From Prevotellaceae bacterium UBA4336 (lineage in GTDB: Bacteria > Bacteroidota > Bacteroidia > Bacteroidales > Bacteroidaceae), in the NCBI GenBank assembly GCA_002394305.1, contig DGTM01000006.1:1-31740 (forward strand): a DNA stretch of 31,740 nucleotides. Direction: 5' to 3'. The position numbers and the translations under genes were made by a program. Shown piece by piece: positions 7,018-13,177 of the stretch. The notes under the pieces were generated by a model. It was not told the DNA's origin, did not search any database, and was given only the letters and a program-made list of their open reading frames with translations. Each line of letters begins with the position of its first letter. Position 1 is the stretch's first letter.

Positions 7018-8406
7018 ATGGAACAGGTGTTCAGTTATATCATCAACCTTGGGGCGTCGGTCATGATGCCCATACTCTTTACCATCATTGGCCTTTGCAT
7101 CGGCATGAAGTTCGGAAAGGCCTTGAAGTCGGGACTCTATGTGGGTGTCGGCTTCGTGGGCCTCGGCATCGTCACAGCTTTGCTGACAAACAACTTCGGC
7201 GGTCCGCTTTCCGAAATCTCGCGTCTGTACGATTTGCAGCTTGGCGTGTTCGACATGGGCTGGCCGGCCGCTGCTGCCGTGGCCTACAACACTGCCGTGG
7301 GGGCACTCATCATCCCGATATGTCTGGGGGTAAACTTCTTGATGCTCATTACGAAGACCACCCGGACCGTGAACATCGACCTTTGGAACTACTGGCACTT
7401 TGCCTTCATCGGAGCCGTGGCCTATTTCGTCATGGGCGAGAGTCTGGCCTGGGGCTACTTTGCTGCGATTGTCTGCTACATCAACACGCTGGTGATGGCC
7501 GATCGGACGGCCAGTCGTTTCCAGGGCTACTATGAGGGGATGGAAGGCATCTCCATTCCGCAGCCTTTCGTACAGAGTTTTACGCCGTTCGCGATGCTCA
7601 TCAACAAGGTACTCGACCTGATTCCTGGGTTCTCCAAGCTCGACATCGATGCCGAGGGCCTGAAGAAGAAGTTCGGCGTACTGGGCGAGCCGTTGGTGCT
7701 GGGTGTCATCGTCGGAGCGCTGATAGGAGCCCTGGCTCAGCTCGATGTGAAGAGGATATTGTTCCTGGGCGTCACGATGGGAGCCGTGATGGAGCTCATT
7801 CCGCGCATCACAAGGCTGTTCATCGACGGCCTGATGCCCATTTCGGAGAAGACGCAGCAGGTGGTGACGAATTCGAAGTTGTTTAACACGAAATTCAAAA
7901 TCAAGAAGATTTACATCGGCATGTCGCCGGCGCTCGTGATAGGGCACCCCACGACACTCGTCGTAAGTCTGTTGCTCATACCCGTCACACTGGGCATCGC
8001 CGTTGTCCTGCCTGGCAACGAGTTCCTGCCTTTGGCCTCGCTTGCAGGTTTGTTCTATGTGTTCGTGATGGTGCTGCCCTACACGAAGGGAAACGTCGTG
8101 AAGACCTTCATCGTGGGACTGATAGCACTGGTCGTAGGACTGTACTTCGTGACGGACATGGCTCCAGCCTTTACGCAGGCAGCCCATGCCGTGTTCGAAC
8201 AGACGGGCGACACCAGCGCCAAGATTCCCGAGGGCTTCGAGGCCGGGGCGCTCGACTTTGCGTCCTCGCTCTTCGGCTGGGCCATTTACAAGTGTGTGAA
8301 TAACCTCCAGTGGGTTGGCATGGCGTTGCTGACGGCGTTTACCCTGGGCATGATGTACTACAACCGCCTGTGTATCGTCGCCGAGGAGGTACGGAGTAAT
8401 CTCTAA
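7018..8406 (+). CDS. PTS galactitol-type EIIC permease, orphan
   Basis: This 462-residue integral inner-membrane protein has about a dozen hydrophobic segments (for example VMMPILFTIIGLCIGM near the N-terminus and GMALLTAFTLGMMYYNR near the end). It matches the GatC/EIIC galactitol family: NFGGPLSEISRLYDLQLGVFDMGWPAAAAVAYNT, GVNFLMLITKTTRTVNIDLWNYWHFAF and the conserved ALVIGHPTTL. No EIIA, EIIB, HPr or EI gene is present in the window, and few Bacteroidetes have a complete PTS. Flanked by a KduD-like and a KduI gene, it probably carries a uronate intermediate without phosphorylation; this is inference. Residues ~285-300 (TNSKLFNTKFKIKKIYIG) are unusually Lys/Asn/Phe rich and may be repeat-derived. 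Confidence 0.88.
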   Translation: MEQVFSYIINLGASVMMPILFTIIGLCIGMKFGKALKSGLYVGVGFVGLGIVTALLTNNFGGPLSEISRLYDLQLGVFDMGWPAAAAVAYNTAVGALIIPICLGVNFLMLITKTTRTVNIDLWNYWHFAFIGAVAYFVMGESLAWGYFAAIVCYINTLVMADRTASRFQGYYEGMEGISIPQPFVQSFTPFAMLINKVLDLIPGFSKLDIDAEGLKKKFGVLGEPLVLGVIVGALIGALAQLDVKRILFLGVTMGAVMELIPRITRLFIDGLMPISEKTQQVVTNSKLFNTKFKIKKIYIGMSPALVIGHPTTLVVSLLLIPVTLGIAVVLPGNEFLPLASLAGLFYVFVMVLPYTKGNVVKTFIVGLIALVVGLYFVTDMAPAFTQAAHAVFEQTGDTSAKIPEGFEAGALDFASSLFGWAIYKCVNNLQWVGMALLTAFTLGMMYYNRLCIVAEEVRSNL

Positions 8407-8437
8407 GACAACGATGTCTCTGCGAGAACTAAGCGAC

Positions 8438-8591
8438 GTCGGTCTGGAAGCGCCATGCTCTTATTTCGGAAGAGCTAGGGTCTTATTTCAGAAGAGCTAG
8501 GGTCTTATTTCGGAAGAGCTAGGGTCTTATTTCGGAAGAGCTAGGGTCTTATTTCAGAAGAGCAAGGGTCTTATTTCGGAAGCGCCACGGT
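8438..8591 (+). repeat. Tandem array of a 22-bp repeat, six good copies plus a degenerate one
   Basis: Copies begin at 8460, 8482, 8504, 8526, 8548 and 8570, exactly 22 bases apart. A decayed copy precedes them at about 8438. The unit is the core CTTATTTCGGAAGAGC (or TTTCAG in copies 2 and 5) followed by TAGGGT. The first and last copies end in GGAAGCGCCA rather than GGAAGAGC. There are no spacers and no long ORF. It lies between the EIIC and KduI genes and shares its core with the array at 25779-25905. Confidence 0.92.
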
Positions 8592-8648
8592 GATATTTGC
8601 GGACCGGCAGACAGAATGAACGACAACAACCTAAACAACAATACAACA

Positions 8649-9623
8649 ATGAAGAAAACTATTTTAATCCTCATGCTTATGGGAAATCTTACAAGCGGGT
8701 TCGCCCAGCAGAAGATGAACTTCCAGAAGGCTTGTCACCCCGACGATGTGAAGCATTACGACACCAAGACTCTGCGCGACCGCTTCGTGATGGAGAAGGT
8801 GATGGCTGCCGACGAAATCAACCTGACCTATTCGATGTACGACCGTTTCATCTTCGGCGGCGCCATGCCCGTCACGAAGGACCTGAGGTTGGAAACCGAC
8901 CCTCAGCTCCGTGCCGACTACTTCATGCGTAACCGCGAGCTGGGCATCATCAACACAGGCGGCGAAGGGTCGGTCATCGTCGACGGCCAGGAGTACCCGC
9001 TCGGCTACCGCGAAGCCCTCTACATCGGGCGAGGATGGCTTGGCAAGGACAAGGACGGCAAGGACATCGACTCGAACCAGGATGTCATCTTCCGCTCGAA
9101 AGATGCCAAGAACCCCGCGAAGTTCTACCTGAACTCAGCTACAGCCCACCATCATTACAAGACACAATGGATTACCCTGGACGGCCGCAAGAACGGCAAG
9201 ATTCAGAGCTTGAAGGCAACCGTCACCGGACCGCTTGGCACCTTGGCCGAGTCGAACCAGCGCACCATCTACCAGCTCATCGTCAACACCTCGCTCGAGG
9301 AAGGTCCGTGCCAGTTGCAGATGGGGCTGACCCAGCTGCAGGAGGGCAGCGTATGGAACACCATGCCCCCTCACACCCACGGCCGGCGCATCGAGGCCTA
9401 CTATTACTTTAATGTGCCAGAGGGGCAGACCGTAAGCCACATCATGGGCGAGCCCCAGGAGAGCCGCGTGGTCTGGCTGCACAACGAACAGGCCATCATG
9501 TCGCCCGAGTGGAGCATCCACTGCGCCAGCGCCACATACTACTATACCTTCATCTGGGGTATGGCAGGAGAGAACCTGAACTACAACGACAAGGATGTCA
9601 TTCAGGTAGGAGACCTGAGGTGA
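8649..9623 (+). CDS. kduI: 5-dehydro-4-deoxy-D-glucuronate isomerase (KduI) with signal peptide
   Basis: This 324-residue protein isomerises 5-keto-4-deoxyuronate to 3-deoxy-2,5-hexodiulosonate. The KduI cupin body aligns end to end: TLRDRFVMEKVMAADEINLTYSMYDRFIFGG, the zinc ligands His242, His244 and Glu249 (NTMPPHTHGRRIEAYYYF) and His291 (PEWSIHCAS), and the terminal VGDLR. Ahead of it is MKKTILILMLMGNLTSGFAQ, a textbook Sec signal peptide ending in AQ. The usual family member is ~280 residues and cytosolic. An internal ATG at 8715 would give the classical N-terminus, but the 8649 ATG follows an A/C-rich leader typical of Bacteroidetes initiation. A small loop insertion (~residues 130-145, DKDGKD) adds further length. 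Confidence 0.9.
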   Translation: MKKTILILMLMGNLTSGFAQQKMNFQKACHPDDVKHYDTKTLRDRFVMEKVMAADEINLTYSMYDRFIFGGAMPVTKDLRLETDPQLRADYFMRNRELGIINTGGEGSVIVDGQEYPLGYREALYIGRGWLGKDKDGKDIDSNQDVIFRSKDAKNPAKFYLNSATAHHHYKTQWITLDGRKNGKIQSLKATVTGPLGTLAESNQRTIYQLIVNTSLEEGPCQLQMGLTQLQEGSVWNTMPPHTHGRRIEAYYYFNVPEGQTVSHIMGEPQESRVVWLHNEQAIMSPEWSIHCASATYYYTFIWGMAGENLNYNDKDVIQVGDLR

Positions 9624-9648
9624 GAGGGTGGGACCTGCCCCCTCCGGA

Positions 9649-10914
9649 CTACCACCTGTCGCGGGTCTGAATGTTGTCGGCCCAGCGGTGGTCCTTCGGG
9701 AAGGGCTGGCCTCCCCAGGCTTTCACCTGGGTCCAAGGCTCGGGAGCATCAGTCCAGAAAGGATGGTTGGCTGGCAGTCCCAGCGGCATGAACATCATGG
9801 AGGTCATGTAGAGCGAGCCGTTGTTGATGTACCAGTCGGCCACGTCGGGCTGTGAGCCGCAGAAGCCGATGGTCAGGAATCCGGCATCGTTGAAGTTCTC
9901 CTGGGCATCGAACATCCGGTGCAATACCTTGGTCAGGGCGGCACGCACCTGCCCGTTCGTCAGCTCGGATGGCAGTTTCTCGTACCAAGCCATCAGGGCC
10001 AAGGGTTGCATTGCCGCCAGGCGATAGGTGATGGAGCGACCGAAGACGGGGAAAGTGCCCTCGGGAGAGATGAAGCGCTCCAGGATGAGTGCGAACTTCT
10101 GCGCCCGCTTCAGGGCACGCTCGTGGTACTTCTTGTAATCCAGGCGCGAACTGTGTTTGGAATCAACCATCGCTTGGAGCGTCTCGAGATACATGGGGTG
10201 GAACACAAAACTGGAATAGTAGTCGAAGGCAAAATTCGGGCCGTCGGCATACCAGCCGTCGCCAACGTACCATTCCTCCACTTTGCGGCAGGCTGTGTTG
10301 ACGCGGTATTCGTCGAACTGTGCACCGGCCTTCGCCAGCAGACTCTCGATGGTCGACGAGAAGAGCAGCCAGTTGGTATAGGGTGGGTCAATCTTGCGCA
10401 GTGACTGGAACTCCTTGATGAAACGCTGTTTGGTGACGTCGTCGAGCGGCATCCACAAGGTGTCCCATGCACGGAGAAACGACTCGGCAATGAAGGCAGC
10501 GTCCACCAGATTCTGTCCCGACTTGCCCCAGCACAGGAAGTCGGGCGAGTCGGGGTCTACAGCGTTCCTGTAGGCGGCCAATGCCCATTCCCTCAGTTGC
10601 TTGCGTTGCAGGCCTTCGGCTGTGTCGTCGTCGGGCAAGGTTAGCCAGGGAGCTATGCCGGTCATCAGCCGGCCGAATGTTTCCATGTAGACTACGCTGC
10701 GGTCGCGATTGTCGAACGACGGCGAGAACTCGGTCTTCATGTTCTTCTGCAACTCACCTCTTGCCATGTTCTCCAGCACAGGCTGTGTCATCTTGTATGC
10801 CAGCGAACACCAGTATTCGCGGTCGGTCTGCTCTGCCGGCTTCGTTTTCTTGGCAGCCTGCAGAGGCAACAGCAGCATGAGGACTGCTGTCAGTACGAAT
10901 AGCTTCTTAGTCAT
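9649..10914 (-). CDS. Secreted DUF2264-family protein (putative uronate-linked glycoside hydrolase)
   Basis: This 421-residue protein has a signal peptide (KKLFVLTAVLMLLLPLQAA). The rest is a DUF2264 fold, expected to be an alpha/alpha barrel: WCSLAYKMTQPVLENMARGEL, NRDRSVVYMETFGRLMTGIAPWL, PPYTNWLLFSSTIESLLAKAG, and WYVGDGWYADGPNFAFDYYSSFVFHPMYLETL. The last region holds acidic and aromatic residues suited to a catalytic pocket. DUF2264 genes often sit in pectin or glucuronate utilisation loci, and some relatives have been linked to glucuronidase activity; I cannot fix the substrate. Its ATG overlaps the GH105 stop by 4 bases (ATGA), so the two are coupled. Confidence 0.82.
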   Translation of the reverse strand: MTKKLFVLTAVLMLLLPLQAAKKTKPAEQTDREYWCSLAYKMTQPVLENMARGELQKNMKTEFSPSFDNRDRSVVYMETFGRLMTGIAPWLTLPDDDTAEGLQRKQLREWALAAYRNAVDPDSPDFLCWGKSGQNLVDAAFIAESFLRAWDTLWMPLDDVTKQRFIKEFQSLRKIDPPYTNWLLFSSTIESLLAKAGAQFDEYRVNTACRKVEEWYVGDGWYADGPNFAFDYYSSFVFHPMYLETLQAMVDSKHSSRLDYKKYHERALKRAQKFALILERFISPEGTFPVFGRSITYRLAAMQPLALMAWYEKLPSELTNGQVRAALTKVLHRMFDAQENFNDAGFLTIGFCGSQPDVADWYINNGSLYMTSMMFMPLGLPANHPFWTDAPEPWTQVKAWGGQPFPKDHRWADNIQTRDRW

Positions 10915-13157
10915 TTTGTTATGTTGTATGTGAGCGGTCGACGCAGGTTATTCATAAATTCATCGATGACAGTCTGCCACTGAGCCTCGGAGCAGACATC
11001 ATAAAGGCTCCATGCTGAGCCGAAGTAGTAGGTGTAGGGTGCTCCCTGATAGTGGTTCACGATGCCGATTGCATGGTTCAGTTCGCCCTTCAGCACCTTG
11101 GTCTTGTTCACGCCATTGGGGAACAGCGTTGCCACATAGACTTGCGACTGATGCAGGTCGGGTCGGTCGGTCGGGTCGGCATAGCGAACATAGTTCTTGC
11201 CCAGGGCGATTCCCTCGTCGCCATGCAGGACAACACCAGCGGCCAAGGCTGTCGGCTGTTCGAGGCCGTCGTACCAGACTGTCATGCGGTTGAAGTGCGA
11301 ACCTTTGTCCAGACTAATCAACCGATGCTCGGTGATGCCGTCGGCAGTAGTGCCGTAGGTCAGCTCGGCTGTGAATCTCAGAGGGCCGTTGTCGTGTATC
11401 CGACAGGTCTTGTAGCAGTAAGGGAACACCAGCTTTCCGTTGTTCATCAGGGCAGGCGCTCCACATCCCAGCGAGGGACCTACGCCGTAGGCATCCATGC
11501 CGTTGCCATGATCCAGGTGGAACGAGGTATTGCGGTCTATCTCAGCAAGTGCCACCTTCTGTCCTGCTTTTCGCAGCGAGTCCTCCATCATGTTTCCTTC
11601 GCGGTCTTTCATGTAGCGTTCTTCCACCACCAGCTCGGGCGTATTCTTCACCCACACATCGATGCCGAACGAGCGTTCGCCCGTCTTCTGCAGCGCAGGA
11701 CCATAGAGACGGTAGGCAGTGCGGTCGTTCTCCCAGGCGAGGTCGTCCTTGCGGATAGGGTAGACCTTGCCTTGGACGTATGCCTGGGGTTTGGCGGGTT
11801 TGCCTTTGCTGACGGTAAACGAGGCTTTGCCTTTGGGATGCAGAGCCACGAAGAGCAACAGCTTCCCGTCGTGGGTCTTCTGGCTGGCAACCTCTTGTCC
11901 GGCCACGTTCTCTATCACCAGCGGTTCGTCGGGACTGATGCCCAGCTGGCTGCAAACGGCCTGCAAGTCAACTTCCGCCACCTCCTGCCGCTGTCGATTG
12001 CTCCCGTTCCGGAAAGTCAGGGTGAGCTTCTCTGTCTGTAGGTATCGGCAGTATTCGCATGCAGCCAGCAGGAAAGCGCCAACACCGAAGTTGGCTTGGC
12101 TGTTAGCGTCGACGGTCTGCCCGGGGATGGCCCGTTCGCCGATGGGTTGCACGTACCCCACCTTCCCGTCTTTCTGCAAAGCGACTTCCGAGAGGTAGTG
12201 CCAGGCTTTTTCGACTGTTGGAGCGAACATCTTCTTCGGCAGATAGCCGTTGTTGATGCCCCAGAGCAGGCCGTAGCAGAAGAAGGCTGTGCCGGAGGTC
12301 TCGTAGCCGGGAGCCTGTTCGGGGTCCATCATCGACCGTGTCCAGTGCCCCTGCGGTTGCTGTAGCGTCTGGACTGCTTCTGCCAGACGGACGAATTTCT
12401 CTGCGAAGAACGCGTGGTGGCGGTAGTCCTTTGGCATGTCCTGCAACACTTTTGCAAGACCGGCGAGCACCCATCCGTCGCCGCGTGCCCAGAAGTCCTT
12501 CTTGCCGCTGGCAGTCTTGTGCTTCGGGAAGATGTATTTCCCATCGCGGAAATAAAGTCCGGTCTCGTTGTCGAGCATAATGCTGTCGCTGTAGCACAGG
12601 TTTTCATAGAGCTTGTCCAGATACTTCGTATCGCCTGTGAGCAGGTACATCTTCGTCATTACAGGCATCACCATGTACAGGGCATCGGCCCACCACCAGA
12701 AGTCGTTGTCCTTCGAGTTTGCCTCGAAGCCCATCACCTCCTTGGCGCGTGCCACTTTCTGCTCGGACTTCCTGTCTGCCGCATCCAGATTGTAGAGGTC
12801 GATGTATGTCTGAAAACAGATTTGCCAGTCGCCGAAGAGCACATAGTCCTGTCCTTCGCCATACTGCCGGTACTTCCATTTCCTCGAATCCGGCTCCGTG
12901 GCACCTTGCCAATGGTTGTGCTCAGCCCAGCGGACACTATAGTCCAGCATCTGCTGGTCCTTCAGCAGCTTGTACACTTCTATGTTGCCTGTGTGGTAGG
13001 CCGCGTTGTCCCAAAAGGCCCGGACCTCGGCGGAGTTGTTTGTCTGCCAGTAGGTGTTAGCCTTTCGGATGATGTCTTTCACTTCATCGGCAGTCCATTG
13101 TTTTGCCTGTGCGCTCATAGCCGACAGGACTGCCAACAAAATCAGTAAATGTTTCAT
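10911..13157 (-). CDS. Secreted GH105 unsaturated glucuronyl/rhamnogalacturonyl hydrolase fused to DUF4861
   Basis: This 748-residue protein has a signal peptide (MKHLLILLAVLSAMSAQA) and two domains. Residues ~20-390 are a GH105 (YteR/YesR-like) alpha6/alpha6 barrel: FWWWADALYMVMP contains the catalytic-type Asp158, DFWARGDGWVLAGLAKVL is the family WxRGxGW motif, and ETSGTAFFCYGLLWGINNGYL follows. This family hydrates the 4,5-double bond of terminal unsaturated uronates left by lyases. Residues ~455-745 match DUF4861 (YRLYGPALQKTGERSFGIDVWVK, LDHGNGMDAYGVGPSLGCG), a beta-rich domain that may bind carbohydrate or be a second catalytic unit. It is 20 bases after mutS2 on the minus strand and is coupled to DUF2264. 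The product fits the KduI/KduD block opposite. Confidence 0.88.
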   Translation of the reverse strand: MKHLLILLAVLSAMSAQAKQWTADEVKDIIRKANTYWQTNNSAEVRAFWDNAAYHTGNIEVYKLLKDQQMLDYSVRWAEHNHWQGATEPDSRKWKYRQYGEGQDYVLFGDWQICFQTYIDLYNLDAADRKSEQKVARAKEVMGFEANSKDNDFWWWADALYMVMPVMTKMYLLTGDTKYLDKLYENLCYSDSIMLDNETGLYFRDGKYIFPKHKTASGKKDFWARGDGWVLAGLAKVLQDMPKDYRHHAFFAEKFVRLAEAVQTLQQPQGHWTRSMMDPEQAPGYETSGTAFFCYGLLWGINNGYLPKKMFAPTVEKAWHYLSEVALQKDGKVGYVQPIGERAIPGQTVDANSQANFGVGAFLLAACEYCRYLQTEKLTLTFRNGSNRQRQEVAEVDLQAVCSQLGISPDEPLVIENVAGQEVASQKTHDGKLLLFVALHPKGKASFTVSKGKPAKPQAYVQGKVYPIRKDDLAWENDRTAYRLYGPALQKTGERSFGIDVWVKNTPELVVEERYMKDREGNMMEDSLRKAGQKVALAEIDRNTSFHLDHGNGMDAYGVGPSLGCGAPALMNNGKLVFPYCYKTCRIHDNGPLRFTAELTYGTTADGITEHRLISLDKGSHFNRMTVWYDGLEQPTALAAGVVLHGDEGIALGKNYVRYADPTDRPDLHQSQVYVATLFPNGVNKTKVLKGELNHAIGIVNHYQGAPYTYYFGSAWSLYDVCSEAQWQTVIDEFMNNLRRPLTYNITK

Positions 13158-13177
13158 GGTATGATTGGTAAGTCGTT

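Noticed and set aside
7012..8187. A 391-codon open frame on the minus strand across the EIIC gene
   Set aside because: The translation is a His/Arg/Gln/Glu-rich hydrophilic mix with no recognisable motif, opposite a clear membrane permease.
8438..8591. A CRISPR array
   Set aside because: Repeats are directly head to tail with no unique spacers, and no cas genes are in the window.
9624..9648. A terminator between kduI and the DUF2264 gene
   Set aside because: GAGGG and CCCTC can pair only weakly and there is no T-tract on either side.
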